Of a stretch of 64,000 bases of DNA, positions 1 to 8,808 are shown one piece after another; the first letter of the stretch is position 1, and every line of letters begins with the position of its first letter. Origin of the DNA: Aeromonas tecta. GTDB taxonomy: Bacteria > Pseudomonadota > Gammaproteobacteria > Enterobacterales > Aeromonadaceae. Under the pieces are notes generated by a model, which was not told the origin of the DNA, ran no database searches, and saw only the letters and a program-made list of their open reading frames with translations. Location: the NCBI RefSeq assembly GCF_000820185.1, contig NZ_CDCA01000037.1, positions 98,652 through 162,651 on the forward strand, given 5' to 3'. The translations under genes and the position numbers were made by a program.

Positions 1-321
1 AACACAGAGGGTCGCCCTGTCCCCTTCCGGGATGTAGACGGTCTCCACTTCCTGATCGCCCACCTGCAGTGCCCACTTGATGGTGCCATCGGAGGAGCGC
101 TGCTCGCGGCTGATCTCCGGGGCACGGATCTCGGCGATGGTCTTGAGACGCTCACGCAGCGCCTTGTTGACGTTGTTCATCTGATCGAAATCATCACAAC
201 CAAAGTGATAGATCCACTTCATTATCTGATCTGCCCGGAATGGCTTCTCGCCCAGTTCGACGAAGAAGGCACGCATGGCATCCCGATCGAGATCCAGCAG
301 GTTGGTTTTTGTTTCGCTCAT
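1..321 (-). CDS. rlmN: Dual-specificity RNA methyltransferase RlmN (N-terminal part, cut by window edge)
   Basis: The first 107 residues ([14 protein letters not shown]...) are visible before the window ends. RlmN is a radical-SAM enzyme that puts a C2 methyl group on A2503 of 23S rRNA and A37 of some tRNAs. The segment holds the N-terminal accessory domain and ends at ATLCV; by homology with E. coli RlmN that cysteine is one of the two catalytic cysteines, and the CxxxCxxC cluster motif would follow outside the window. The start ATG at 319-321 is preceded by a weak GAGG-type ribosome site. It lies downstream of ndk in the same direction, as in related genomes. The family call is firm; the rest of the gene is unseen. 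Confidence 0.93.
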   Translation of the reverse strand, partial: MSETKTNLLDLDRDAMRAFFVELGEKPFRADQIMKWIYHFGCDDFDQMNNVNKALRERLKTIAEIRAPEISREQRSSDGTIKWALQVGDQEVETVYIPEGDRATLCV

Positions 322-440
322 CAATGGCCTCAGCTCACTCACTTCATAAATTATTGGCTGACTTACGTCAGGGGGCGGCATTGTACAAATAATGGGTCTG
401 CCTTTCTACCTGGAGAATAAAAGGAGTTGGGCCAAAAGAC

Positions 441-470
441 CAAAAAACAAAAGGGAGCCGAGGCTCCCTT
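441..470 (-). terminator. Rho-independent terminator of ndk
   Basis: A perfect 9-bp stem (AAGGGAGCC/GGCTCCCTT) with a 2-nt loop at 451-470 is followed on the minus strand by a T-rich tract (441-450). It sits 20 bp after the ndk stop codon. Confidence 0.85.
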
Positions 471-489
471 GGTCATCTTCGAGCGAAAA

Positions 490-918
490 TCAGCCGCGTG
501 GGCAGATCTCGCCTTCAGAGAAGAAATAGGCGATTTCGCGCGCGGCGGAAGCCGGGGCGTCAGAGCCGTGCACGGCGTTGCGATCGATACTCTCGGCGTA
601 GCAGGCACGCAGGGTACCGGCCAGGGCTTCTTTCGGGTTGGTGGCGCCCATGATCTCGCGATGACGGCGGATGGCGTCTTCCCCTTCCAGCACCTGTACC
701 ATGACGGGGCCGGAGGTCATGAAGCCAACCAGACCATCATAGAAGGGCTTGCCCTGGTGCTCGGCGTAGAAACCGGCGGCTTGCTCGCTGCTCAGGTGCA
801 GCATCTTGGCGGCAACGATTTTCAGGCCGGCGCTCTCGAAGCGACCGTAGATGGCACCGATCAGGTTCTTGCTGACAGCATCCGGCTTGACGATAGAGAA
901 GGTACGTTCGATAGCCAT
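490..918 (-). CDS. ndk: Nucleoside diphosphate kinase
   Basis: A 142-residue protein of normal Ndk length. It transfers the gamma phosphate of ATP to nucleoside diphosphates in the cytoplasm through a phospho-histidine. It starts [15 protein letters not shown], the typical N-terminus, and carries the catalytic motif NAVHGSDA near residue 117 (His in HGSD). The start codon has a good ribosome site (AAGGAAAG) 6-8 nt upstream. It has its own terminator and is separated from the upstream pepB pair by about 270 bp, so it is probably a single-gene transcript. Confidence 0.97.
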   Translation of the reverse strand: MAIERTFSIVKPDAVSKNLIGAIYGRFESAGLKIVAAKMLHLSSEQAAGFYAEHQGKPFYDGLVGFMTSGPVMVQVLEGEDAIRRHREIMGATNPKEALAGTLRACYAESIDRNAVHGSDAPASAAREIAYFFSEGEICPRG

Positions 919-1156
919 TGAGATCTTTCCTTAACTACAGAGTTTTATTGTAAGAATCCATGTTCGGCGGCGATTATACGTAAACAAAAATCCAAATAAC
1001 ACACATAACAGCAACTTTTTATTAAACAAATGCATCCTTGAAACAACATGGTGACTCATCTTGTCCCATGGCAGCAGGAAAAAATGTGCTCTTGCGCACG
1101 ATAGCCCGCTTAACTCCTTAAAACACTGCCTATTGCGCTCTGAATCCAACACCATG
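919..1156. other. Intergenic region upstream of ndk
   Basis: About 240 bp of AT-rich sequence between the pepB terminator and ndk. It must carry the ndk promoter, but I see no clear -35/-10 pair or known operator. A 78-codon open frame on the minus strand has no family features or convincing ribosome site and is not called as a gene. Confidence 0.5.
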
Positions 1157-1181
1157 GAAAAGGGCACCCTAGGGTGCCCTT
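1157..1181 (-). terminator. Terminator of the pepB pair
   Basis: A perfect 22-bp palindrome (AAGGGCACCCT followed by its reverse complement, 1160-1181) with a short T-run on the minus strand at 1157-1161. It lies directly after the stop of the downstream pepB copy. Confidence 0.75.
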
Positions 1182-1186
1182 GCGGC

Positions 1187-2470
1187 TTAACGCGTCTCCG
1201 CCTGCAGGGTATGCGCTATGGTGCGCATGCCTAGGGTATTGGCCCCCGGCGCCCACAGGCTGTCGCCATTTTCACTGAAGCAGGCGGCCAGGTCGATGTG
1301 CAACCAGCCCTGCCCTTCATTCGCAACGAAGCGGGACAGGAAGCCTGCCGCGTTGGAGGCGCCGCCCGGGCCACCGCCCGGCACAGGACGGCTGTTGGCC
1401 GTGTCGGCGTAATGAGACGGGCACTGCTGGCGATGCCAGGGCTCCAGCGGCAGGGGCCAGGCCGGCTCCTGCTCGGCATCCGCATAGGCCATGGCGCGGC
1501 TCACCAACCCCTTGTCCAGGCCAAAGAGCGCGTTGTAACGCCCCCCCAGCGCCATCACCGCCGCCCCGGTGAGGGTGGCGGCATCGATGACCAGGGGTGC
1601 CCCTGACTCACCGGCGAGTTGCAGACCATCGGCCAGTACCAACCGTCCCTCGGCGTCGGTATTGACGATTTCCACCGTGGTGCCGTTCTTGTAGGTGAGG
1701 ATGTCACCCAGCTTGTAGGCATGACCGGACACCAGGTTCTCGGCGCAGCAGAGTATGAGTTTCACCCGCTTGTCCAGACCACGCAGCATGGCCAGCGCCA
1801 GCGCTCCGGTCACCATGGCGGCGCCCCCCATGTCATGCTTCATGGTGAGCATGCCTTGGGAGGTCTTCATGGAGTAACCACCGGAGTCGAAGGTGATGCC
1901 CTTGCCCACCAGGGCCGCGGCCACCGGTGCCTTGGGATCCCGGCTCGGGTTGAAGTCCAGCTCCAGCAACACGGGCTCACGCTCGCTGCCACGGCCGACT
2001 TGGTAGAGGCCGACCCAACCCGCCTGCTGCAGCGCTTCCCCCTTGAGGATGCGATGACTGACACGATCCGGCGCCAGCTCGGTAATGAAGGCGGCTGCCT
2101 CCACCGCCAGATCCAGCGGCCCCAGCTGCTCCGGGGTGGCATTGGTCACTTCCCGCACCCAGCGCCCGCACAGCCAGCGCGCCTCCAGCTCCTCCCTGTC
2201 CTCTTCAGACGAGGTGGCCCACTGCAGTTCCACCTCGGCCTTGGGCGTCTGCAGTCCCTGGGCGAAGGCCCACTGCTGCTCGCGCTCCCAATGACCGCAG
2301 AGGGCCACGTTCTGGATCCCCTGCCCACAGAGGCGACGGGCCGCCTGCTGGATGTCCAGCAACGGGGTAGCGGTGACCAGATGGACAACCATGCCATCGG
2401 CACGGTGAGACAACAAGGCACCCTCGCCCCACTCGGCGGCGGCAAACTCACGACTTAACCAGATGTTCAT
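1187..2470 (-). CDS. pepB: Peptidase B, second (downstream) copy
   Basis: A 427-residue M17 leucyl aminopeptidase, the same length as E. coli PepB. It removes N-terminal residues from peptides with two bound metal ions and normally forms hexamers. The metal and active-site segments are present: GKGITFDSGGYS, MKHDMGGAA and NTDAEGRLVLADG. The start is placed at MNIWLSREF: its ATG overlaps the TGA of the upstream pepB copy (ATGA, 2467-2470), so translation is probably coupled. The N-terminal domain and C-terminal tail differ clearly from the upstream copy while the catalytic core is almost the same. Nothing suggests a pseudogene. Its substrate range is unknown. Confidence 0.92.
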   Translation of the reverse strand: MNIWLSREFAAAEWGEGALLSHRADGMVVHLVTATPLLDIQQAARRLCGQGIQNVALCGHWEREQQWAFAQGLQTPKAEVELQWATSSEEDREELEARWLCGRWVREVTNATPEQLGPLDLAVEAAAFITELAPDRVSHRILKGEALQQAGWVGLYQVGRGSEREPVLLELDFNPSRDPKAPVAAALVGKGITFDSGGYSMKTSQGMLTMKHDMGGAAMVTGALALAMLRGLDKRVKLILCCAENLVSGHAYKLGDILTYKNGTTVEIVNTDAEGRLVLADGLQLAGESGAPLVIDAATLTGAAVMALGGRYNALFGLDKGLVSRAMAYADAEQEPAWPLPLEPWHRQQCPSHYADTANSRPVPGGGPGGASNAAGFLSRFVANEGQGWLHIDLAACFSENGDSLWAPGANTLGMRTIAHTLQAETR

Positions 2471-3771
2471 GCTGTCACCTCTTGCAGCCAGCGGGCAATC
2501 GTTCTCAACCCATGTCCCTTGGCACCGGTCGCCCACAGCTCGTTACCGGATTTTTGATAGGAAGCGGCCAAGTCCAGGTGCACCCAGCCCTTGCCTTCAT
2601 CGCGCACGAAACGCGACAGGAAAGCGGCCGCCGTGGTGGCACCGGCGGTGCCTTCGGCGGAGGCGACGTTACCCAGCTCGGCAAAGGCCGAGGTGAGCTG
2701 ACCCGCATGCCAGGGCTCGAGCGGCAGAGGCCAGGCTTTCTCGTTCTCGGTGCGGGCGGCGGCCAGCGCACGTTGCTGCTCGGTCTCATCCAGGGCAAAC
2801 ACCGCGTTGTAGTCGCGGCCGAGCGCCGTCTTGGCGGCGCCGGTCAGGGTGGCGGCATCGAGAATATAGGCGGCGCCACTGTCGCTGGCAGCCAGCAGAC
2901 CATCGGCCAGTACCAGGCGGCCTTCCGCGTCGGTGTTCTGGATCTCGACCGAGATGCCGTTCTTGTAGGTCAGGATGTCACCGAGCTTGAAGGCGTGGCC
3001 GGAGACCAGGTTCTCGGCGCAGCAGAGAATAAGCTTGACCCGCTTGTCGAGGCCACGGCTGATGGCGAGCGCCAGGGCGCCGGTTACCATGGCGGCGCCG
3101 CCCATGTCGGACTTCATCGGCAGCATGTTGTCGGAGGACTTCATGGAGTAGCCACCGGAGTCGAAGGTGATGCCCTTACCTACCAAGGCCGCCACCACGG
3201 GAGCGTTGCGATCCCCCGTCGGGTTGTAATCGAGCTCCAGCAGCACAGGCTCGCGCTCACTACCGCGGCCCACCGACCAGATGCCGATATGGCCTGCCTC
3301 GCGCAGCGCTTCACCGGCGGTGATGCGGGCAGTGACTTGATCGCCGCCCAGGCCTCGGATCAGCAGCAGGGCGGATTCCGCCAGGCTCATGGGATAGATC
3401 TCTTCCGGGCAGCCGTTGGTGACTTCGCGCACCCAGCGGGTCGCCTTGACGAGCGCATCCAGCTCGCGGGCGTCCGCCGCCGTTTGCTCACCGAAGGCCA
3501 GTTCACGCTGCCCCTTGGCGGCATAGAAACCCTGGGCAAAGGCGTAACGGCGCTCCAGATCCCAGCCCTCACCGACCAGGGTCACCCGCTTGATACCTGT
3601 CGACTCGAGTCGACGCGCCGCGCGCTGAATGACGCGCAAAGCATCCTTGTCTTGAGAAATGGGTCCCTGGTGGATCAGGGCCTGGTCATCACTGAAACTG
3701 ATCAGCGCGCCCTCGCCCCAATGGGCGGCGGCAGCCTGGGTGGATAACCGTACGTTCATCATGTCAGCCAT
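2467..3771 (-). CDS. pepB: Peptidase B, first (upstream) copy
   Basis: A 434-residue M17 aminopeptidase. Its N-terminus (LSTQAAAAHWGEGA) and the segment RGSEREPVLLELDYNPTGD are close to enterobacterial PepB, so this is the likelier orthologue of the pair. The core motifs GKGITFDSGGYS, MKSDMGGAA and NTDAEGRLVLADG carry the expected Lys, Asp and Glu metal ligands and the catalytic Lys and Arg. It lies after the isc operon, as in Enterobacteriaceae, but the fdx terminator at 3831-3862 separates them, so it should have its own promoter in 3772-3830. The start could instead be Met4 or Met5. It is translationally joined to the second copy by ATGA. Confidence 0.95.
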   Translation of the reverse strand: MADMMNVRLSTQAAAAHWGEGALISFSDDQALIHQGPISQDKDALRVIQRAARRLESTGIKRVTLVGEGWDLERRYAFAQGFYAAKGQRELAFGEQTAADARELDALVKATRWVREVTNGCPEEIYPMSLAESALLLIRGLGGDQVTARITAGEALREAGHIGIWSVGRGSEREPVLLELDYNPTGDRNAPVVAALVGKGITFDSGGYSMKSSDNMLPMKSDMGGAAMVTGALALAISRGLDKRVKLILCCAENLVSGHAFKLGDILTYKNGISVEIQNTDAEGRLVLADGLLAASDSGAAYILDAATLTGAAKTALGRDYNAVFALDETEQQRALAAARTENEKAWPLPLEPWHAGQLTSAFAELGNVASAEGTAGATTAAAFLSRFVRDEGKGWVHLDLAASYQKSGNELWATGAKGHGLRTIARWLQEVTA

Positions 3772-3830
3772 GTTCTCTTGCTTCCTTTTTTATTGGCACA
3801 ATTTCTTCACAAAGCGGGGATCACGAATAC

Positions 3831-3862
3831 AAAAAAGGCCGTCCCCCCGAGGGGTCGGCCTT
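3831..3862 (-). terminator. Terminator at the end of the isc operon
   Basis: A GC-rich hairpin (GGCCGACCCC/GGGGACGGCC with a small mismatch) followed on the minus strand by six T residues. It lies 67 bp after fdx and ends the iscRSUA-hscBA-fdx transcript before pepB. Confidence 0.9.
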
Positions 3863-3928
3863 CACCATATCACTACTGCACCGCAAGATGCTGCACGTGC
3901 AATTCACTCATGTGTAATTAACGGCTCA

Positions 3929-4267
3929 TCAATGGCGCTCGGAGGCGAGGTTGATGGTGTACTTGGGCAGCTCCACCACCAGATCCTCGTCCGCCAGACG
4001 GGCCTGGCAGCTCAAGCGGGATTCCGGCTCAAGTCCCCATGCCTTGTCCAGCATGTCATCTTCCAGCTCGTCGCTCGGCTCGAGGGAGTCAAAACCTTCG
4101 CGCACTACGCAGTGACAGGTGGTGCAGGCGCAGGACTTCTCGCAGGCGTGCTCGATCTCGATGCCGTTGCGCAGCGCGATGTCCAGAATGGTCTCACCGC
4201 TCGCGCCCTCGAGGGCGGCGCCGTCCGGGCAGAGTTCGGGGTGAGGCAGAATGATCAGTTTTGGCAT
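3929..4267 (-). CDS. fdx: ISC-type 2Fe-2S ferredoxin
   Basis: A 112-residue adrenodoxin-type ferredoxin that supplies electrons to the Fe-S assembly machinery. The cluster ligands are visible as C-x5-C-x2-C (ACEKSCACTTC, around residues 42-51) with the fourth cysteine in RLSCQA near residue 87. It starts MPKLIILPHPELCPDG, typical of Isc Fdx. Its stop is followed by a terminator. Only 1 bp separates its start from the stop of hscA, so it is the last gene of the operon. The gene iscX, which follows fdx in E. coli, is not here. Confidence 0.97.
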   Translation of the reverse strand: MPKLIILPHPELCPDGAALEGASGETILDIALRNGIEIEHACEKSCACTTCHCVVREGFDSLEPSDELEDDMLDKAWGLEPESRLSCQARLADEDLVVELPKYTINLASERH

Positions 4268-4268
4268 A

Positions 4269-6116
4269 TTACACCTTGTTGACGTTTTGGCCGGTCAGCA
4301 CCTTGCGAATGGAGGCATCCATACGACGGGCCGCAAACTCGCCACTGGCAGCATCCGCCGCCTCGATGGCATCTTTGATTTGATTGGTTGTGCCGGTGGC
4401 ACGCATGGCCAGCAGATGAGCAATGGCGGCATCGATCTCGGCGCGCTCGGCGGCGCTCAATAAAGCCTCGCCATCGGCGGCCAGAGCGGCATTGAGACTC
4501 TCCACCACCCGATCCGCTTCCACCTGTTGCTCCGCCAGCATGCGGGCTTCCATGTCTTGCTGGGCATTGGCGATGGAGGCGCTCAGCATGCTGAGAATGT
4601 CCTCTTCCGCCAGGCCATAAGAGGGTTTTATCTGGATTTCAGCCTGCACACCGGAAGATTTCTCCATGGCACTGACCGACAGCAGTCCATCCGCATCCAC
4701 CTGGAAGGTGACCCGAATGTGGGCGGCGCCCGCCGCCATCGGCGGAATGCCGGTCAGGGTGAAGCGCGCGAGGGAGCGGCAATCTGCCACCAACTCACGT
4801 TCACCCTGTACCACGTGGATCGCCATGGCGGTCTGGCCATCCTTGAAGGTGGTGAACTCCTGGGCGCGGGCCACCGGAATGGTGGTATTGCGCGGGATCA
4901 CCTTCTCGGCGAGGCCACCCATGGTCTCGAGACCAAGGGAGAGCGGGATCACGTCCAGCAGCAGCATCTCGGCATCGGGCTTGTTGCCCACCAGGATGTC
5001 GGCCTGGATGGCGGCGCCGATGGCCACCACCTTGTCCGGATCGATGTTGGTCAGCGGCGTGCGCTGGAAGAACTGGCCCACCTGCTCGCGCACCAACGGC
5101 ACCCGGGTCGAGCCGCCGACCATCACCACTTCCAGCACTTCTACCTGCTCCAGCCCCGCATCACGCAGAGCGCGGCGACAGGCCAGCAGGGTGCGTTTGA
5201 CCAGCGGCAGGATGAGGGCATCGAACTGGGCGCGGGTCAGCTCCCCCTGCCAATTGGCAAAGCTGCAGGCAACGCTGTCTGCGTCGGTCAGGCCGTGCTT
5301 GACGCTGGCGGCCACATCCAGCAACTCACGCTGGGTGCGGGCGTCCAGCTGGCCGTTCAGGCCTGCCTGTTCCTTGATCCAGTCCGCCAACAGGTGATCA
5401 AAATCATCGCCGCCGAGGGCCGAGTCGCCGCCAGTGGCCATCACCTCGAACACACCGCGATGCAGGCGCAGGATGGAGATGTCGAAGGTGCCACCGCCGA
5501 GGTCGTACACGGCTATCACCCCTTCCTGACCCGAGTCGAGACCATAGGCGATAGCCGCGGCGGTCGGCTCGTTGAGCAGGCGCAGCACGTGTAGACCGGC
5601 CAGACGGGCCGCATCCTTGGTGCCCTGACGTTGGGCGTCATCGAAATAGGCGGGCACGGTGATGACCACGCCGTCGAGCTCGCCACCGAGCACGGCGGCG
5701 CCACGCGCGGCCAGGGCTTTGAGGATCTCGGCCGAGACCTGCACCGGGTTGACCAGGCCCTGACGGGTCTGCAACTGGGGCATGCCGCTGTCGCTTGGCA
5801 CAAACTCGTAGGGCTGCTGGCGGGTATCGATGTCCGCCAGCGCCTTGCCCATCATCCGTTTGACCGAGACGATGGTGTTGTGGGGATCGAGGGCGGCTTC
5901 GCGCTTGGCATCGAAACCAACCCGGATGGCGCCTTCCTGATAGTGCACCACCGAGGGCAGCAGATCGCGCCCCAGCTCGTCACACAGGGTGTCGGCGCGG
6001 CCGCTGCGCACGGCGGCGACCAGCGAATTGGTGGTACCGAGATCGATGCCAACGGCACGTTTATGCTGATGAGGTGCGGCGCTCTGGCCGGGCTCGGCGA
6101 TTTGCAGTAATGCCAT
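4269..6116 (-). CDS. hscA: Fe-S assembly chaperone HscA (Hsp70 family)
   Basis: A 615-residue specialised Hsp70 that binds the LPPVK motif of IscU and uses ATP to help transfer the cluster. The ATPase domain shows the Hsp70 signatures [12 protein letters not shown] (about residue 23), [14 protein letters not shown] (about 203) and [12 protein letters not shown] (about 335). A substrate-binding domain and a short helical lid follow. Length and the order hscB-hscA-fdx match the ISC type rather than DnaK. The start ([10 protein letters not shown]) has only a weak ribosome site; 28 bp separate it from hscB. Confidence 0.97.
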   Translation of the reverse strand: MALLQIAEPGQSAAPHQHKRAVGIDLGTTNSLVAAVRSGRADTLCDELGRDLLPSVVHYQEGAIRVGFDAKREAALDPHNTIVSVKRMMGKALADIDTRQQPYEFVPSDSGMPQLQTRQGLVNPVQVSAEILKALAARGAAVLGGELDGVVITVPAYFDDAQRQGTKDAARLAGLHVLRLLNEPTAAAIAYGLDSGQEGVIAVYDLGGGTFDISILRLHRGVFEVMATGGDSALGGDDFDHLLADWIKEQAGLNGQLDARTQRELLDVAASVKHGLTDADSVACSFANWQGELTRAQFDALILPLVKRTLLACRRALRDAGLEQVEVLEVVMVGGSTRVPLVREQVGQFFQRTPLTNIDPDKVVAIGAAIQADILVGNKPDAEMLLLDVIPLSLGLETMGGLAEKVIPRNTTIPVARAQEFTTFKDGQTAMAIHVVQGERELVADCRSLARFTLTGIPPMAAGAAHIRVTFQVDADGLLSVSAMEKSSGVQAEIQIKPSYGLAEEDILSMLSASIANAQQDMEARMLAEQQVEADRVVESLNAALAADGEALLSAAERAEIDAAIAHLLAMRATGTTNQIKDAIEAADAASGEFAARRMDASIRKVLTGQNVNKV

Positions 6117-6144
6117 GGGTAATCAAAATTCCAGCGTTAGAGGT

Positions 6145-6663
6145 TCAAGACTCGAACAGCGAGTCTTCGAATCGTTCCAGCTCCTCGAGGAGCTTGTCGA
6201 CAAACTTGAGTTTGCGTACGCAATCGGCGGCGATCTGATCATCACCCCTGGCGAGACAATCGCTCAGCCGTTGCATCAGTGACTGGTGATCATGCCTGAT
6301 TTCGCGACGAAAATCTTCGATGGCGCCCTCAGGATCGGAAACCCCTTTCAGCTCGGCCAGACGCTCACGCCACTCCAGCTGTTGCATCAGGAAGGCCGTG
6401 TCTTGCAGGGTCTGTTGTTCACCACGGATATCGGTGCCGCGCAGGGAGAGCAGATACTCGGCTCGGCGCACGGGGGCTTTGAGGGTGGTGAAGGCATCGT
6501 TGATCTGGGCGGCACGTTGCACCGCGGCCAACTGCTCCCGTTCCGGGGCGGTGGTAAAACGATCGGGATGGAACTGGGTTTGCAACTGACGGTAGGTTTG
6601 TGCCAGCTGCTGGCTATCGAGCTCGAAGCCCTGTGCCAGCCCGAACAGCTCGAAATGATTCAT
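6145..6663 (-). CDS. hscB: J-domain co-chaperone HscB
   Basis: A 172-residue type III J-protein that recruits IscU to HscA and stimulates its ATPase. The J-domain occupies about the first 75 residues, with the HPD motif in QTQFHPDRFTT near residue 32. The C-terminal three-helix domain that binds IscU follows. Start at MNHFELFGL, the typical N-terminus. Unlike the tight spacing elsewhere in the operon, about 110 bp separate it from iscA; that gap contains a strong hairpin and a copy of the iscA 3' end. Confidence 0.96.
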   Translation of the reverse strand: MNHFELFGLAQGFELDSQQLAQTYRQLQTQFHPDRFTTAPEREQLAAVQRAAQINDAFTTLKAPVRRAEYLLSLRGTDIRGEQQTLQDTAFLMQQLEWRERLAELKGVSDPEGAIEDFRREIRHDHQSLMQRLSDCLARGDDQIAADCVRKLKFVDKLLEELERFEDSLFES

Positions 6664-6670
6664 CGTACAT

Positions 6671-6720
6671 CCTCAGACAAGGAGGCTTGCGCCGCAATCA
6701 CACTCGTCTTGAGAGTTGGA
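6671..6720 (-). pseudogene. Ghost of the iscA 3' end (in-frame duplicated tail)
   Basis: This 50-bp block matches the real iscA 3' end at 6771-6820 without gaps at 38 of 50 positions, offset by exactly 100 bp. Read on the minus strand it encodes NSQDECDCGASLLV-stop against [14 protein letters not shown]-stop of IscA, keeping the Cys-x-Cys-Gly core and the TGA. No start codon or upstream iscA sequence accompanies it; the hairpin at 6721-6756 lies directly between. I read it as the remnant of a duplicated or replaced iscA end. It is too short to be a gene. Confidence 0.75.
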
Positions 6721-6756
6721 ACGGCCAAACGGGAAGTCTCCTTCCCGTTTGGCCGT
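6721..6756 (-). promoter_or_regulatory. Strong hairpin between iscA and hscB
   Basis: A perfect 16-bp inverted repeat (ACGGCCAAACGGGAAG and its complement) with a 4-nt loop. No T-run follows on the minus strand, so it is not a classic terminator. It could be an RNA-stability or processing element that sets the level of iscRSUA message above hscBA-fdx. That role is inferred. Confidence 0.7.
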
Positions 6757-6772
6757 ATTATTTACCAACGCC

Positions 6773-7096
6773 TCAGACACTGAAGCTTTCGCCACAACCA
6801 CACTCGCCCTTGGCGTTGGGGTTGTTGAACTGGAAGCCCTCGTTGAGGCCCTCCTTGACGAAGTCCAGCTCAGTGCCATCCAGATGGATCAGGCTCTTAG
6901 CATCGACGATGATCTTGACACCGTTTTGCTCGAACACCTGATCCTCAGCGGCCAGCTCATCCACAAACTCGAGCACATAGGCAAGGCCCGAACAGCCGGT
7001 GGTCTTCACGCCGAGGCGCAGGCCAATGCCCTTGCCCCGGTTGGTGATAAAAGAGGAAACCCGCGCCGCTGCGGCATCTGTCATGGTAATGGCCAT
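6773..7096 (-). CDS. iscA: Iron-sulfur assembly protein IscA
   Basis: A 107-residue A-type Fe-S carrier, normal length. It accepts or carries iron or Fe-S clusters for delivery to target proteins. The three conserved cysteines are visible in TTGCSGLAY (about residue 35) and in the C-terminal GECGCGESF (about 99 and 101). It starts [13 protein letters not shown]. It lies 15 bp downstream of iscU. The last 50 bp of the gene are echoed 100 bp further downstream, see the ghost copy at 6671-6720. Confidence 0.97.
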   Translation of the reverse strand: MAITMTDAAAARVSSFITNRGKGIGLRLGVKTTGCSGLAYVLEFVDELAAEDQVFEQNGVKIIVDAKSLIHLDGTELDFVKEGLNEGFQFNNPNAKGECGCGESFSV

Positions 7097-7111
7097 ACTG
7101 CTCTCCGGACC

Positions 7112-7495
7112 TTAGAGACCTTTCTTCTGCTTGTAATCGGCGATGGCGGCCTTGATGGCATCCTCCGCCAGAATGGAGCAGTGGATCTTCACCGGCGGCA
7201 GAGCCAGCTCTTCGGCGATGTCGGTGTTCTTGATACCGGCCGCTTCGTCCAGGGTCTTGCCCTTGACCCATTCGGTCACCAGGGAGCTGGAGGCGATGGC
7301 GGAGCCACAGCCGTAGGTCTTGAACTTGGCATCTTCGATGATGCCGTCGTCGCTGATCTTCAGTTGCAGCTTCATCACGTCGCCACAAGCCGGGGCGCCG
7401 ACCATGCCGGTCGCGATGTTCGGGTCGTTCTTGTCAAAACCACCGACGTTACGGGGATTCTCGTAGTGGTCGATTACTTTTTCACTGTAAGCCAT
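7112..7495 (-). CDS. iscU: Fe-S cluster scaffold protein IscU
   Basis: A 127-residue scaffold on which the cluster is built from IscS sulfur and iron. Three ligand cysteines are present in GAPACGDV, KTYGCGSA and KIHCSIL, along with the conserved Asp in FDKNDPN. The HscA recognition motif LPPVK directly precedes the third cysteine. It starts MAYSEKVIDHYENPRNVG, diagnostic for IscU. It sits between iscS (42 bp) and iscA (15 bp). Confidence 0.98.
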   Translation of the reverse strand: MAYSEKVIDHYENPRNVGGFDKNDPNIATGMVGAPACGDVMKLQLKISDDGIIEDAKFKTYGCGSAIASSSLVTEWVKGKTLDEAAGIKNTDIAEELALPPVKIHCSILAEDAIKAAIADYKQKKGL

Positions 7496-7537
7496 ATCTA
7501 ACTCCTGCTAATTCCGTTGTTCACCGATCCCTGTGGA

Positions 7538-8752
7538 TCAGTGATGAGCCCATTCGACCGTGTTCAGATCGACACCGTCCTTGAACATCTCCCACAGGGG
7601 GGACATTTCGCGCAGACGACCGATGGAGTCACAGATGAGCTTGACTGCGTAATCAATCTCCTCTTCCGTGGTGAAGCGACCGATGCTGAAACGGATGGAG
7701 CTGTGTGCCAGCTCATCGTTCAGGCCAAGGGCGCGCAGCACATAGGAAGGCTCCAGGCTGGCAGAGGTACAGGCTGAACCGGAAGAGACCGCCAGATCCT
7801 TCAGCGCCATGATCAGGGATTCCCCTTCCACATAGGCGAAGCTGACGTTCAGGTTACCCGGGACGCGGTGGTCCAGGTCGCCGTTGATATAGACTTCTTC
7901 GATATTCTTGATGCCATCCCACAGGCGCTGACGCAGGGCCATGATGTGCTGGCTTTCGCTCACCATCTCTTCTTTGGCGATGCGGAAGGCTTCACCCATG
8001 CCGACGATCTGGTGGGTCGCCAGGGTGCCGGAGCGCATGCCGCGCTCATGACCACCACCGTGCATCTGGGCTTCCAGACGAACCCGCGGCTTGCGGCGCA
8101 CATAGAGGGCACCGATCCCTTTCGGGCCGTATACCTTGTGGGCGGACATGGAGAGCAGGTCAACCTTCAGCGCTTCTACGTCAACCGGGATCTTGCCGAC
8201 GCTCTGGACCGCGTCCACGTGCAGCAGGATCTTGCGGGAACGGCACAGCTCGCCGATGGCGGCGATGTCTTGCACCACACCGATCTCGTTGTTGACGTGC
8301 ATGATGCTCACCAGAATGGTGTCATCGCGCAGGGCGTTTTCGATCTGCTCCAGGGTGAACAGGCCGTTGGGCATCGGCTCGAGGTAGGTCACCTCGTAGC
8401 CTTCACGCTCCAGCTGGCGGCAGGTATCGAGTACCGCTTTATGCTCGGTCTTGGAGGTGATGATGTGTTTGCCCTTGCCAGCATAAAAATGGGCGATGCC
8501 CTTGATGGCCAGGTTATTGGATTCGGTCGCGCCGGAGGTGAAGACGATCTCGCGAGGGTCAGCACCAATCAGCTCTGCCACTTGATTACGGGCCTGGTCC
8601 ACTGCCTCTTCGGCCTGCCAGCCGAAACGGTGAGAGCGGGAGGCAGGATTGCCAAACAGGCCATCCATGGTGAGGCACTGCATCATTTTTTCTGCGACAC
8701 GCGGGTCCACCGGACAGGTTGCCGAATAATCAAGGTAAATAGGCAGTTTCAT
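7538..8752 (-). CDS. iscS: Cysteine desulfurase IscS
   Basis: A 404-residue PLP enzyme, the same length as E. coli IscS. It removes sulfur from L-cysteine and hands it to IscU, TusA and other acceptors. The PLP lysine lies in [14 protein letters not shown] (about residue 206), and the catalytic cysteine in [17 protein letters not shown] (about 328). It starts [17 protein letters not shown]. It is the second gene of the isc operon, 56 bp after iscR. The C-terminal IscU-binding tail (EWAHH) is intact. Confidence 0.98.
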   Translation of the reverse strand: MKLPIYLDYSATCPVDPRVAEKMMQCLTMDGLFGNPASRSHRFGWQAEEAVDQARNQVAELIGADPREIVFTSGATESNNLAIKGIAHFYAGKGKHIITSKTEHKAVLDTCRQLEREGYEVTYLEPMPNGLFTLEQIENALRDDTILVSIMHVNNEIGVVQDIAAIGELCRSRKILLHVDAVQSVGKIPVDVEALKVDLLSMSAHKVYGPKGIGALYVRRKPRVRLEAQMHGGGHERGMRSGTLATHQIVGMGEAFRIAKEEMVSESQHIMALRQRLWDGIKNIEEVYINGDLDHRVPGNLNVSFAYVEGESLIMALKDLAVSSGSACTSASLEPSYVLRALGLNDELAHSSIRFSIGRFTTEEEIDYAVKLICDSIGRLREMSPLWEMFKDGVDLNTVEWAHH

Positions 8753-8808
8753 GTTTTTCTCCGTTACGACGGGGTCACACAGCGACCCGTCGTGGAAAGC
8801 ACGTTTGT

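Noticed and set aside
931-1167. 78-codon open frame on the minus strand upstream of ndk
   Set aside because: Low-complexity AT-rich region, no convincing ribosome site or family features; it covers the likely ndk promoter.
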